This document shows positions 35,896-47,900 of a stretch of 64,000 nt of DNA, piece by piece. The stretch covers positions 62,001 to 126,000 of the forward strand of contig JBAJFE010000054.1 in NCBI GenBank assembly GCA_037903355.1. The letters are read 5' to 3'. The position numbers and the translations under genes are program-made. This DNA is from Trichuris trichiura (taxonomy: Eukaryota; Nematoda; Enoplea; Trichinellida; Trichuridae). The notes under the pieces are model-generated. The model worked only from the letters and a program-made list of their open reading frames with translations. It was not told the origin of the DNA and ran no database searches. Numbering within the stretch: the stretch's first letter is position 1; every line of letters begins with the position of its first letter.

Positions 35896-36456
35896 CATGG
35901 TCCTCCGTTTAGCCGGATCAGCGCTGTCTGATCTGTAATTGTTCCCTTGCAGTGAGCAAGCAGAATGACTGAATTGGAATCCTTGAAGCGCTCCCGGAGT
36001 GGATTGCGGGCTCGCTTGAGCTTCATGGATCGGTCGATTCAGGAACTCTTATAAGACAGTGGCAAGCAGTTCGAAGTCTGCGCCGCCCTCACACAGATGG
36101 AAGCGTACTGGGCGAAACTGCAGGAAGTACAGGGTGTGATCGTGTCCTATGTAGAGGATGAAGGAGCCCTGGAAAAAAAAGTGGAAAACGCCATGGCGTT
36201 CGAAACCACAGTCGTGGACCTTAGGGCTAAGGTGCACCGTTATCTGCACGGGTCGCCGAAGACTACTGCAACTCCTGAACTGAGTGCAGCAGGGCCCAAC
36301 CTGCCGAAGTGGAATCTTCCAAAGTTCGGTGGAGACCTGTTGGAATTCAACTCATTCTGGGACCAGTTTGAGGCTGGTGTACATGGACGCAGCGATCTCA
36401 GCAACGTGGCAAAATTAGTGTACTTGAAATCAGCGCTCTGTGGTGAGGCTCTAGAG

Positions 36457-36660
36457 CAGTGTTTCTCAACATGGGCCCTGGGGCCCCCCTGGGGGGCCCT
36501 GGGAGATTTTAGGGGAGCCCTGGAAGCCAGGGGGCTTTGGAGGATAATGCGGCAGGAAATTGTCCCAATAAACGGTGGGCCCTTACAAGGATTAGGGGGG
36601 CCCTGGTGGGCCTGACAAGGCCTAGGGGAGCCCTGGGGCAAAAAAGGTTGAGAAACTATG
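36457..36660. mobile_element. hAT-type MITE, copy 1 of a tandem pair
   Basis: 204 bp, ends CAGTGTTTCTCAAC and GTTGAGAAACTATG (inverted repeats with two mismatches). It is flanked by the octamer CTCTAGAG at 36449-36456 and 36661-36668. The interior is GGGCCC-rich. No coding capacity. Confidence 0.9.
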
Positions 36661-36668
36661 CTCTAGAG

Positions 36669-36841
36669 CAGTGTTTCTCAACGTGGGCCCTGGGAGATTT
36701 TAGGGGAGCCCAGGAAGCCAGGGGGCCCTGGAGGATAATGCGGCAGGACATTGTCCCAATAAACGGTGGGCCCTTACAAGGATTAGGGGGCCCTGACAAG
36801 GCCTAGGGGAGCCCTGGGGCAAAAAAGGTTGAGAAACTATG
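36669..36841. mobile_element. hAT-type MITE, copy 2 of a tandem pair
   Basis: 173 bp, nearly the same sequence as 36457-36660 but lacking about 31 bp of its interior. It is flanked by CTCTAGAG at 36661-36668 and 36842-36849, so the pair shares the middle octamer. Confidence 0.9.
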
Positions 36842-37309
36842 CTCTAGAGGCTGTCGACAGCTTTCATGTGACCAATGTAAATTATCCAGTTGTAGTGGAA
36901 ACGTTACGTGAGAGATTTGGCAGAGAGAGCTTGCTAGTCGAAAGCCACATCCTGTCATTATTGAAGCTAACGAAGGAGGAAGAAGCGCATGGTAGTAGTA
37001 CACTTCGAGAGCTGTTTGATAGAATGAACCGCCACGTTCGAGCCCTGGAGGCAATCGGAAAGTCGGTGGAAAACAAGTTGACGGCAGAAGACATTTTGTT
37101 GGTATTGTTCAAGCAACTGTTACCCCTTGCCGTGCGGAAAAGATGGGAGCAGAAGACCTTGACCGCTGTAGACAGGGAGAATATCACGCTGAAGACATTG
37201 TTCGACTTCTCGCGAACGAAAGTTGAAATAGAAGAATGCACGAAGCACCCCGCGCTTGTCAGTAAGACACGTACATAGCGGACGCAGAAGAATTCCAACA
37301 TGAAAAGGA

Positions 37310-39206
37310 ATGACGGTAACGTACGTAAAGGAACAATTGGGCCTACCGATTCGGCGAATCACGTGCTGGAGTGACAGTATGGTAGCACTTTCCTGGATAA
37401 AAGGGGACTCGTCTAAATGGAAACCGTTCGTACGCAACCGTGTGCAAGAAATCCAACAACTGACGGACCCTTTGTGGTGGCATCACTGTCCGACCAAAAA
37501 CAATTCCGCTGACTTGCTATCCCGAGGAAGTAGACTAGACCACCTTAAAGACAGTCACTTGTGGTGGCATGGGCCTGCTTGGTTGGGAAAGCCAGACGAT
37601 TTCTGGCCAAGAGCAACAAACGTGGCAACGCCAACGGCGGCAGACGAAGAGATTGCTGAAACGATATACGTCTGTACGGCTGAACCGGAATATTGCTTGT
37701 CAGAGGACAGCTACGAGAATTTTGATACACTTCTAAGAGTGACGGCATGGTGTTTACGGTTTTTTTCAAACGCGAGGAGATCTGTGAGCGAAAGGAACTT
37801 TGGACCGCTGCAGGTAGAACAGCTACGACGAGCTGAGAAAATTTGGGTGTATAAGGCACAGAAACACGAATTCCAAATGGAGATAAGCTGCTTGAGAAAG
37901 AAGCAAAGGATCCCCCAGACGAGTCAGCTAAAGACCCTTGATCCGTTTCTGGACCAGGACGACTTACTGTGAGTTAGTGGTAGAATCCAGATGTCGAGTT
38001 TGCCATACGAGACTTGTCATCCCCTGATCCTTTCGAAAAAATCCAAAATCGTGGAACCGTTAACCAGACAATGCCATCAACGGAATGTACACTGCGGTGT
38101 AGAACACACGCTATCCATCTTGCGAAGAAAATTCTGGATTATGGGCGGTCAGAGCAGAGTAAGGAAAGTGCTCAGGGCAAGTGTCGTTTGTCGACGGTAC
38201 GGAGCAAGTAAACCAATGGAACAAAAAATGGCGCCACTACCAGCGTCACGCGTGCGGGAATGCTTCCCGTTTGAACGTACAGGGCTTGATTTCCTAGGCC
38301 CATTGTATGTACGCAACGGAAAGAGGAAAACAAAGGCATACGTTTGCCTATTCACCTGTATGGTCACGCGGGCCATTCACCTGGAAATGGTGTCAGATAT
38401 GTCCACGAAGCAATTTCTTCATTGCCTCCGACGATTCTTTGCGCGCCGGGGTCAGCCACGCATTATACAGTCCGACAATTTCCGCACTTTCAAATCAGCA
38501 GACAGGGAACTGCATGACTTACACGAAGCGTTGGACTGTGAGAAGATAACTCACGAAATGGCGAAGAACCGTATTCAGTGGTCTTATATCACAGAAAGGG
38601 CTCCGTGGACCGGCGGCTACTGGGAGCGTCTCGTACGATCAGTTAAGAGTCCGTTAAAGAAAGTCTTAGGAAAGACGACGTTAGACTTCGATGAAATGCG
38701 AACGGTCCTATGCGAAGTGGAGGCGCAGGTGAATTCCCGTCCCTTGACCCTCGTTGGCGGTGACCTCACAGCGGGAGATGTTTTGACTCCCTTTCATTTT
38801 CTAATAGGACGAGGACACATAGCCCTCCCTGGTGTGGCTACACAGAACCAACCGACGGATCCAATAAAAGCCACAGATCAGCATGATCTCCGAAGACCGA
38901 CCGTGCCATACGTACCAACAGCGTATGCTGACTCACTTCTGGAGGCGCTGGCGTCAAGAGTACATAGTAACTCTGTCGACACGAAGAATGTGGACCAACA
39001 CAACGACTGAACCTCAAGTCGGAGACATTGTCCTAATAGCAGAAGACAATGTTGCCAAGTCTAAATGGCCACTCGGACGTGCTGTCCAGAAATTCCCCAG
39101 CCACGATGGCCTCACCAGAACTGTCCAACTGAAAACCGTCAAAGGAATGGTTACGAGACCTGTGGCCAAGCTCCATTTGCTCGAAGCTGCAGAAAATGAT
39201 GGATGA
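37310..39206 (+). pseudogene. Pao RNase H-integrase-DUF5641 pseudogene
   Basis: Frame 37310-37972 holds the end of RNase H (WSDSMVALSWIKGD, SADLLSRGS). A TGA in DDLL-stop-VSGRIQ (near 37971) replaces an expected Arg. 37991-39010 holds the integrase zinc region and catalytic core (LDFLGPLYV, IIQSDNFRTF, GGYWERLVRSVK). A frameshift near 38890-38960 leads into the DUF5641 module, read to 39206 (VGDIVLIAEDN, KWPLGRAVQKF). Protease and RT are missing between gag and this part. Confidence 0.85.
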
Positions 39207-39244
39207 AACTAGGTTGATGGACCATCGTCCATCTGGCGGGAGGA

Positions 39245-39579
39245 TGTTCCAGCTTCAGCTGGAACTAATGATGAGCAGGGAGTCCATCTGTACCTGCAAA
39301 TTCTACCGTATAACGACACGTTGTTAGATTCTATAGACTTGTAGCCGACACTTCGACTGGTGCAGCCAGTGCCCTCTAGTTGCCTGCACATCCCAAAGTT
39401 CTTTTGGAATGTACAGTACTTGCGTGAGTGTTCAGCGATACTAGTTGTCAGTCGTACGTTGATGGCATTGACGTTAGACAGCAATAAACGATTCTTGTCG
39501 GCTACAGACTCAATAAACAGTCTGTCGGAAGCCGCGTCATTGTTAGTCTCACAGCCAAATTAGAATTTTGTTGTGAACA
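39245..39579 (+). repeat. 3' LTR of decayed Pao element, interrupted
   Basis: 335 bp including a 167-bp insertion. Without insertion and its 4-bp duplication it is 164 bp, matching the 161-bp 5' LTR. Confidence 0.9.
39340..39506 (+). mobile_element. solo LTR inserted in the 3' LTR
   Basis: It starts TGTAGCCGACA and ends TGTCGGCTACA, contains GCAATAAACG shortly before its end, and is flanked by GACT on both sides (39336-39339, 39507-39510). The 5' LTR shows the empty site (TAGACTCAATAAAC). Hence it is an LTR of another retrotransposon left after recombination. Confidence 0.8.
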
Positions 39580-39957
39580 AGTATCATTAATCGAATTCAA
39601 TTAAAATTCACAGTACGCTTTCACGAACGTTTATTACCGTACTTGCTAATCGTTATTAATTCTTCAGGTCATATCCTGATACTTCGTTGCTACTTTCACA
39701 AGAGTATTTATAAGGTTTTACTATGAATAGTTTTATTGCATATGCTGAAATGCTGATGAAACGCTAACAGGCCGTAAAAAGAATAATGGGACATACGGCA
39801 CGCGTATTTCCTGGACAGTTGGTGCTCTTCGAAGCCCAGCAAGCTTAGCTGAATGAATGTTTTGAAAATGCATTTATTTATATGTGGAACGTCTTTCGTC
39901 AGATCAACCTTAGTATTCTTCAAAGGAACAATTAGAAAGTAAGACATACTCTATACC

Positions 39958-40887
39958 CAGTGTTTCCCAACCTTTTTGGAGCCAGGGCCCCCTTTCGCGA
40001 CCTTCAACTTGCAGGGGCCCCCGTCATTCTCCCCAACGTAATTCTCCTGCTTCTGTTATCCTCAGGTGCGCCTACTGTGGTTATGTTGTTGTGAATTTGT
40101 ACAAGTAGTTCAACACCTGAAACAGGCTGCAGAATGTAGAATTGACTTCGCTGCCTACCGTGTATGCAAAAGAAAAAACAGTTAAGCCGGGCGTCATTAA
40201 AAACCTTATTAACCTGCCGACCTTGTCAGCCGCAAGTAGGACCCCATGGTTTGCTCTGTGAAAGTCGAGTGTGCGATCAATGGCTGGAAAACCTGGCGAT
40301 GCGAAGTCAACGCTGAATTTCTTTTCTACACTAGAGCGAAATGGTTAGTAAGGAAGCCGGCTGCCATACACGGCGAAAGCTCCTTAACGATATTCGAAGC
40401 TGTTAACGCTTTTAATTTTTTAGTTGGCACTGAAGGCGTTCTTTTCGTATTGCTGGACTTAAGCCGGCTAATTGCAGATCAAGGAGCCTTCAGAATACAA
40501 GCGCCGCACTGGGTTTCCTCTTCCTGAATTTTTTGGGCTGCTAGCAATGGTAGCGCAATATGTAAGTCAGGCTGTGATGCTGTTCTCAGGGCTGTGCAAC
40601 ACTGAATCTAAATTCAGTATTTCCTCAGAGCAAGACGACAGTCGCTTGATCGTATCTCAGTGCGACGACTGGGTATGGTGCAGTGCTACTAATTTATCCA
40701 CGTCCGGTTCGATAGTCTTCAGGAACAATCTCAGGTCGCCTCGCCTCACTATCCTGAACGGCAGGTTCGCTCTCGTCCTGCGGCACCGACTACAAGGGAC
40801 CCCCTAAATTCCCAATCCTTCCCAGGGCTCCCTTCAAGGTTTCCAGGGCCCCCAAGGGGTCCCTTGGGTTCCCGTTGGGAATCACTG
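39958..40887 (-). mobile_element. degenerate hAT element
   Basis: Ends CAGTGTTTCCCAACC and GTTGGGAATCACTG are inverted repeats and the subterminal regions are GGGCCCC-rich like those of the other hAT copies. Minus-strand reading at about 40610-40765 gives RIVRRGDLRLFLKTIEPDVD, the hAT C-terminal dimerisation motif, with a broken frame. Flanking octamers do not match, so the target duplication is not recognisable. Confidence 0.7.
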
Positions 40888-40937
40888 GTCTAAGGCATGA
40901 TTTAACCAATATAGATTCATTGTCCTCAATGACACAC

Positions 40938-41010
40938 GCCTCTGTAGCTCAGTGGTTAGAGCACTGGTCTTGTAAACCAGGGGTCAGGAGTTCAATTCTC
41001 CTCAGGGGCT
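40938..41010 (+). tRNA. tRNA-Thr(TGT)
   Basis: 73 nt folding as a cloverleaf: acceptor GCCTCTG/CAGGGGC, anticodon stem CTGGT/ACCAG with loop CTTGTAA (anticodon 40971-40973), T loop TTCAATT. No intron. Confidence 0.95.
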
Positions 41011-41338
41011 CTGATAGTTCGTTGTTTGACTTCGTTCTGCAATCCAAAAAAGCACTTCCCTACTAATAGCTTTGAAGCTAAAACCTTTCAATTAAAGGCC
41101 ACTTACGTATTGGCGATTCGTTTCAACAGGTGCATGTTCAATTTACTGTTGTTATCATGAAAGTATTAATAGCTTACCGGTGGAAGCAACCATAAGAGTA
41201 TATGCTTTTACCACGGTGCGTAAGTATGCAGTTTGTTTACAAAATGGTTCTGTTTGTGTAGAAACAACTACTAAGCATTACAGCTTCCGTTTAACATGAC
41301 AGTAAACTAAGCAAGGAAACTTTGAGCTGAAAGTTAGT

Positions 41339-41411
41339 CGACCGCGGCAGGACTCGAACCTGCAATCTTCTGATCCGAAGTCAGACGCGTTATCCATTAC
41401 GCTACGCGGCC
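41339..41411 (-). tRNA. tRNA-Arg(TCG)
   Basis: 73 nt on the minus strand: acceptor GGCCGCG/CGCGGTC, anticodon loop CTTCGGA, T arm GGTTCGAGTCC. No intron. Confidence 0.95.
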
Positions 41412-42698
41412 ACTGTTTCACGACGGCGCAATCACAATACTTGAAAACACAAATATTACACATTCAATGTCAGAGCGCAAATTCAATTTTCTTAGAGTTA
41501 ACAAAGTCAAAGCCAAGCTCTCAGCCATGACAAGGCTTGTCATGTTACGTTAGCCTTAGTCATACAAATAAGCCAAAATGTTGCTTTCAGTAAAAAAATT
41601 TTTGGGTGAAAGAGCGAAAACTAGAACTTTCATAGCGAAAATGCGCTTACTGATGCAGACATTCGATTGGGAAGTTGTGCGCAAATCAATCGATAAAAAT
41701 CAGTTCGAAATATAAGCGTCCTTCCTTCCGTTGGACATGTAAGCGACTTCTTGCTCAAACATGGTTTTTAACTTAAATTCATTATATTGCATGAGTGTAA
41801 GTCTTAGCAAGCATTAGGTGAATTAATTGAATGTTAGGTACACACGATGGCAAATAAGTTACTACATTGGCAAGGCAAGCAAACGCAAAAGGCGCGCAGA
41901 CACACATACACAAACGTTAACTGAAGCCATGAATACATAATGGAAACTAACAACATAAAGTTGCTGCAAAAGAACAGAAAATACTATTAGATGCGACACT
42001 TAAGAAATCCATATCGGCTGAATTGTTCTTTCAGTGGTCGTACGTAGTTTTTAGTCTCAACGTTCACTATCGTTTAGTTCATAGATGATAACGCTCACTA
42101 TTGGCTGTCTTCTAACCGCATTAGTCATCTTTCGTGCTGATAGTTACAAACAATTTTCTTCTGTTGTAACCGAAGTCTATAGTTAAACGCTAAAATGCTC
42201 CGCAAGCTAATTAATGTGCGAACTGTCTAAGAAACTCTAAGGCAGTGATGTCGTACGCTTCAGAACTGCTCATATTCAATTGTCAGCAATTCTGAGGAGC
42301 AGTAATAATACAACAAAACTCCTTGACTTTTCTTATGATACCTGAATAACCATTCTTGATCATTATGTAGATCTTTGACGGGAACAGCGGATTCCCCAAA
42401 CTTCAGATCTCTAATTCATATTAACGTTGTTTTCAATTAAACGAAAATGCACTGTAACCATTAAGATTAGATCAAATACGTTTATTGCAATTTCAAGTTC
42501 GACTGCTTAAGAGGTAATTTTGCAGATAGATAAATGATAAAGTATGAAAAGGTGGCGCCACTTCTTTGATAAGCAACAGTCGACTTTATCTCTAATGCGA
42601 ATCTTTCTTCTATGTCAATAATTCTTCCAAAAGAGTATATCTGGAATATTAAAAACATTACGAAATGCTTGGACAAATCGAGAAAGACCTATTTATCG
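41412..42698. other. no recognisable gene
   Basis: AT-rich sequence between tRNA-Arg and the second Penelope-like composite. No coding frame or RNA gene is supported. Confidence 0.5.
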
Positions 42699-42760
42699 TG
42701 TCAATCTGTTTCTTTTAACGGAAAGTGTGTCTTGTTAAAGATACAATAAACTTTTATTCT

Positions 42761-42799
42761 CCGTACCTTTCAGGCCGCTTGTGACCCGTCCTCAGCGAT
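42761..42799 (-). ncRNA. hammerhead-ribozyme-like motif
   Basis: The minus strand has TCG, CTGAGGA, extra C, stem II GGGTC/GGCCT (with wobble pairs), GAA, AGGT, A, CGG. The core is intact. Stem III is not self-complementary. Confidence 0.5.
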
Positions 42800-43391
42800 G
42801 TTAAAAATGACGTAATTGGTGAGTGCAAGGTTGTCCATCAGTCGGTCTGAACGGTCTAAAACAAATTTTTAAAGTCTTATTTCTTGAAGTTTTTATCAGT
42901 CTGCCAGTTGGCTGTGTCTGTTGTTGCGTATATGTTGTGTCATCTTAATATGTGCCTGTTAATTTATTTTTTGAATTTTCCCAATGTTGTCTCGCGCTGT
43001 TTTATCCAATTCTTATTTTGTGTTTCATATATGTTAAAATTTGTTCCTTGGTGATTCCATGTGTAATGTAGATCCATCAATCTTTCATTTGGTCCATATG
43101 TTTTAATCGGTTTCATGCTTACACCTTGGTTCTATGTAATTTTATCCACTTTTTCTTCTTATTTTTTCTTGTGGTGGTATACTCATGAAATTCCATGATT
43201 TTATAATTTAGTGTTACCATATTTCTTCACCTGTTATAAGGGTTCATGTATGCAGTCAGGCACACTGGTTCAACGAGCATATAAAGAAGCTCAATAGTTA
43301 CAGCAACGCAAAAGTCATTTTTAACAATAGCAGCACTCCAAGCCCTCAACGCGGAAGACCGATACTTGATCCAAGTGCTACCATGGAATAA

Positions 43392-43604
43392 GCTATTCAA
43401 GCATCAGCTGTGGTGGAGCACGCGGCACACTGTGACCAACCTTTCCAACCAAAAGTCTTATGTTATGAAAATAACGTACGCTTACGAAGAATTAAAGAAG
43501 CCCTTTACATTAGACACAATATGACATACAATCGAGATCAAGGGGCAGAAATTAGTGAACTATGGACAAACGCTGTTACGCGATCTAATTACTGCTCAAT
43601 AAAC
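43392..43604 (+). pseudogene. GIY-YIG domain tail of a Penelope-like element
   Basis: The frame reads NNVRLRRIKEALYIRHNMTY and DQGAEISELWTNAVTRSN and closely matches the tail of the 15258 element's relic. It has no upstream RT, so only the last part of the protein remains. Confidence 0.7.
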
Positions 43605-44068
43605 TGATTGCATACACGAACCCCTGGAACAAGTGAAAAAAGATGATAACGCTACATTATAAAACCATGGAACTTTATGAGTAGACCACCACATAAAAAA
43701 ATAAGAAGAAAAAATGGATAAACTTACATAGAACCAAGGTGTAAACATGAAACCGATTAATACACATGGACCAAAATAAAGATAGATGAATCTATATTAC
43801 ATATGCAATCACCAAGAACGAATTTAACATATATGAAACAAAATAAGAATAAGAGGATATAACAACGTGAAACAACGATGGGAAAATTCGAAAAGTAAAT
43901 TAACAGGCATATATTAAGATGACACAACATATACGCAACAACAGACACAGCCAACTGGCAGACTGATAAAAACTTCAAGAAATAAGACTTTAAAAATTTG
44001 TTTTAAACCGTTCAGACCGACTGATGGACAACCTTGCACTCACCAATTACGGTACGTCATTTTTAACA

Positions 44069-44106
44069 CCGTTGAGAATGGGTCACAAGCGGCCCGAAAG
44101 CTATGG
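44069..44106 (+). ncRNA. hammerhead-like motif, core damaged
   Basis: CCG, TTGAGAA (C3 and G8 changed), stem II GGGTC/GGCCC, GAAA, AGCT, A, TGG. Probably inactive. Confidence 0.4.
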
Positions 44107-44295
44107 AGAATATAACTTCATTATATCTTTAACAAGACACACATTCCGTGAAAAGAAACAGATTAACATGAAAACGTACAGTCCCGTAGGAAGAAGCTAC
44201 ATCTTCAAACCTGTTTCTCACTCATTTAGAAAAAACGAAACCGGCTTTCCTCAGTGGGAAACGGTAAAGATAACAGCTGAGCAAAGCCTATAAGT

Positions 44296-44379
44296 TGACT
44301 GAAGTGGGATTCGAACCCACGCCCACCGAAGTGGACTGCGGCCTAAACGCAGCGCCTTCGACCACTCGGCCATCCAGTC
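44296..44379 (-). tRNA. tRNA-Leu(TAG)
   Basis: 84 nt with the long variable arm of type II tRNAs. Acceptor GACTGGA/TTCAGTC, anticodon stem CTGCG/CGCAG with loop TTTAGGC. No intron. Confidence 0.95.
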
Positions 44380-46827
44380 TACAGAACTCACACCGCACGC
44401 AAAATTTTTGGTGACTAAAATATGATTAACAGTGCAACACTCACGCTTCTCACGCTTTGAAATTTGCATTTTGTTTGTGCATATGCTTATATATAAAACA
44501 GCTATTGAGAGAGAGATTTGGGGAAGCTGATCGACAGATATAAGTGCTTTCGCTAGTTAAAAAGAAATGTACAGTGGAATAAAGAAGAATATAGAAACCA
44601 AACTTGGTGCTTTCCGAAAGCAGCCTACCTTTGTACGCAGTCAGCCATCATAAGGATGCGTTATTCCAGCTATCATCGAGTCAAGCAAAGAAAGAAGTGC
44701 ATCAGGTAGTTGCTATAGCATTACAACCATGAAAATTCAACCCGTTACAAAACATCCAGTTTTCAAGTACTACGTTCTTGCAAATATAAATTGAGTACAT
44801 CGAACGGATCAGTGATCTCTCGTATGCGTATGCATATTAATGTAGTTCCATGAAGAGAGTTTCGTTTCATTAACTCCAGGACAGAATTAGCGCATTATCA
44901 ACCAGCCTTGTACGACATCATTTCTCTCGAGGGTAAACTACTGCACGATCCTTTCACATTCAAGCGGTTCTAATCTGCAGCATGTGTCCGCTGCAAGTCG
45001 GCATATTTATTCAGCCGCGAGGAGCTCTCATCGTGGCGGTTCACTCCAAGATCATCTTAGCAGAAGTCTTAACCTAAACGTGTATCAATGATGGCGCTGA
45101 ACTAATGTGAGGCCAACGGGGATACTACCACTCATAAACCGCTACCTCTGCTGCACGGTTCAGCATTAAATGCATCGCTTACGCGTTTCATCTTAACATG
45201 GTTTCGACTTGCGATTGATTGCTTGGAACAAAATGGATCGTATGTTAGGAACCCCCCGTAATTTGTGACTACACTTAGGCTAAAGGTGCTACTTTCTATA
45301 CTGATTAAACCAAAGGAATTAGCGTCCATAAAATATATCACGAACTTTACCTTTTAAGCAGGCTTCTCAGGACTCTCAACTTTAACTTTCTCAGCAGTTC
45401 TGTAATGATTATTATCAAAGCGTAAATGTATTGGGGCATAATAGCAATTTAGCAGCGTTATTTTGTCTTTTACGTTTACCTACGCAATTGTAACCATAAC
45501 TGTTACCAAAGGTGCCCTTCGTTCTAGAATATTTTTCATTCCATTAGATGATCTTATGAAACGAGTTTTGGAGTACTGTGGGCTTTTCCATCGTTCGGAA
45601 AAGGAAAACAATGAGATGAGATCAATGAGATCTGAGAATTTACGTTTTTTGGAGCATTACAGCACTAACTTGACCGAATAACGCTCACCGTTAAAGCAAA
45701 TAAATTTAGCACTTCGTAATGCCCCCACTTGCAAAAAATACTATTTATTCACTGACCTTTTTTTACTAGTATAGGATATATTCTACCGCAAGGCCGCTGC
45801 ATATTTATTATACTCCCACTTCCATTTCAGTGTTTATTAACTGCGTTTAAGCAATTCACTTTGGCTTCTCAACAATTAGTTAAATATATCCAAACACCTC
45901 CATCTCTCGTAAACCATTTCACGAGCGCTCAACCCTCACTTTTCTAAAGATAATGCTAAGTGTCTGCTAGCTATAGTTCAAAAATGCTCGATTATAGAAA
46001 ACCGTAAATTTCCTAGGAATGTGATCATTACTTCGGTTGTCAGGCGCACCAGGACACGTCCTCGGCGTGATGGCGGCACGTGAACATCCCGAAAGCTCAG
46101 CTTTTTTTTCCTTTCACTGATCAACGCCTTCAGCACACCCTGTGATATATTAACGAATATTTTCCTCTATTAGTCAGCTGTAAAGCTTTTCCTGTACAAC
46201 GCATTGTAGCCAACGGGAACGCATACATTCAGAACTATGTACTCTTTACTTCTGCTTTGAATTTTACTTGTGCTTGACAGCAATATAGAAAAGAATAATG
46301 TCAAAAGAGGTTCGACCTCAACTTCTGTATAAAAGCCAGAAAATAACCACAGAATGGCAGTATATGAAAGCCGCACAATGACTTCGGTACAACTGTACAA
46401 AAGTCAAAGTAAGTAAACATTCAACTGCACTTTCTGCAATCTTGTTGCCACGCAAATGTTTTTCAATTGGAACTGTTATATTAACGGAGATAAATGAAGA
46501 AGAGGTAAGGAGAGACTGCTTCCATAAGCAAAGAGAGATAAACAGGGAATTTTCAGCGGCAGCTGTTGAACAAATTGTCGTCTATACGAAAACTTCATAT
46601 ATACTTATATAAAGCTCACAAATGCAGCTTGATTGTAGAGACAACGAACGGAATGCATTGAACGAATTTTATCTTCTCCAAAGAGTGAAACAAAATAAAG
46701 TTCAGTCTGATCGACACGGAACAAACAGGTACTAAAGGACCTCACGGATACACAGTACAACACTTTCCGACCAATTAAACCTCAACAGGAGACTGAAACG
46801 CATGTATACACAAATGCTTATTAATTT
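44380..46827. other. no recognisable gene
   Basis: About 2.4 kb with no supported coding frame, RNA gene or assignable repeat. Confidence 0.45.
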
Positions 46828-47298
46828 CATCCGAGGAATCGGTGGAACACAGAATGTGATTTCTGACAATTGGTCTTATATCCAGAAGATATGTTATACG
46901 CAAAGGAGAGTACGCAAACGAACAACAAGACGCAAAATTATTAGCGCATCACGCTGCCATTATGAAATCTTCATTGACGCTGTTAAACAGTCATAAACGT
47001 GTGAATCTGCTCGTACTGTTGTGCGTGTGTGTACACCTAGCGTTAGTGCTACTTTATTAGGGAGCAACGCTAGCAAAGCTATGAACATAATGACACGTGA
47101 TTAAGGATCTATTGTCTACATAAATGGGAAAGCAAGCTCAAAATTCAGGTTCCTTAACTGCCTAATTCCATTAATATCGCAAAATAAGCCAGGGTACAGC
47201 AATGTATTTCGTTCAAATAACAGTACATGCACATGAATTCTACCAACAGTACACTACAATTTACTGACAAAATTACGTAACCTTCCCAAAAATATGGG

Positions 47299-47370
47299 AG
47301 GTTCCACTGAGATTTGAACTCAGATTGCTGGATTCAGAGTCCAGAGTGCTAACCGTTACACCATGGAACC
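47299..47370 (-). tRNA. tRNA-Gln(CTG)
   Basis: 72 nt on the minus strand. Acceptor GGTTCCA/TGGAACC, anticodon loop CTCTGAA, T loop TTCAAAT. It lies in the left arm of the palindrome. Confidence 0.95.
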
Positions 47371-47548
47371 GCAAGGATTTCTTATAGCCGCGCGAAAGCA
47401 TACAGTGTAAGAAGAAACAGCGCGTACAATGGGTCTAGTAAAACAGCTACAACAAAGCAGTCATCCAATGGACAATTTGTCTAATGTCAAATGAACTGTT
47501 CGTACGGAGCTTGTCCTGTTGAAAAATACAAAACATTTTTATGGTAGG

Positions 47549-47586
47549 CCGTAGCTTTCGTGCCGCGCGTGACTTGTCCTCAGCGG
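47549..47586 (-). ncRNA. hammerhead-like motif, weak stem II
   Basis: The minus strand has CCG, CTGAGGA, extra C, AAGTC/GGCAC (only three pairs), GAA, AGCT, A, CGG. The core is intact but stem II is decayed. Confidence 0.45.
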
Positions 47587-47610
47587 TACAGATAGTAGAG
47601 TCCTTAGAGT

Positions 47611-47650
47611 ACCACTGCGGACTGGTCACGCGCGGCCTGAAAGCTACGGT
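47611..47650 (+). ncRNA. hammerhead-like motif, core damaged
   Basis: CTGCGGA (A6 changed to C), stem II like its neighbours, GAAA, AGCT, A, CGG. It is the mirror partner of 47549-47586. Confidence 0.4.
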
Positions 47651-47828
47651 TTGCCACTAAACATTTTTTGTATTTTTCAACGGGACAAGCTCCGTACAAA
47701 CAAATCATTTGACATTAGACAAATTCTCCATTGGATGAGTGCTTTGTTGCGTCTGTTTTACTAGAACCATTGTACGCGCTCTTTCCTCTTGCACTGTATG
47801 CCTTCTCGTGGCTATACGCAATCGTTGC

Positions 47829-47900
47829 GGTTCCATGGTGTAACGGTTAGCACTCTGGACTTTGAATCCAGCAATCTGAGTTCAAATCTCGGTGGAACCT
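47829..47900 (+). tRNA. tRNA-Gln(TTG)
   Basis: 72 nt. Acceptor GGTTCCA/TGGAACC, anticodon loop CTTTGAA. It differs from the mirrored tRNA-Gln(CTG) at the first anticodon base and one T-stem base. Confidence 0.95.

Larger units (their letters stand above)
35965..37278 (+). pseudogene. Pao gag pseudogene interrupted by MITEs
   Basis: The frame starts MTELESLKRSRSG at 35965, meets an in-frame TAA near 36052 and continues in the same frame (MEAYWAKLQEVQ). It then reads the DUF1759-type core LPKFGGDLLEFNSFWDQFEA and is cut at 36449 by two tandem hAT-type MITEs. It resumes at about 36850 (VDSFHVTNVNYPVVVETLRE) and continues to 37278, where the frame ends. Expected function was a nucleocapsid-type protein. 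The gene is dead through a stop and an insertion. Confidence 0.85.
35735..39579 (+). mobile_element. decayed Pao-type LTR retrotransposon
   Basis: 5' LTR 35735-35895 and 3' LTR 39245-39579 share TGTTCC ends, the GGAACTAATGATGAGCAG block and a GTGAACA end. The target duplication AGTAT flanks both sides (35730-35734 and 39580-39584). Protease and RT regions are deleted. It carries two hAT-type MITEs in gag and a solo LTR in the 3' LTR. It is clearly older than the 25371 element and of a different lineage. Confidence 0.9.
42699..44214 (+). mobile_element. Penelope-like composite with inverted arms, second copy
   Basis: Arms 42699-43200 and about 43690-44214 are inverted copies (for instance CAGTCTGCCAGTTGGCTGTGTCTG near 42898 against its complement near 43942). 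Each carries a hammerhead-like motif. The centre keeps only the end of a GIY-YIG domain on the plus strand. Same layout as the 15258 element but shorter. It ends 80 bp from tRNA-Leu(TAG). Confidence 0.7.

Noticed and set aside
36240..36641. Minus-strand proline-rich frame of 133 codons
   Set aside because: It is the complement of the Pao gag relic and the GGGCCC-rich MITE.
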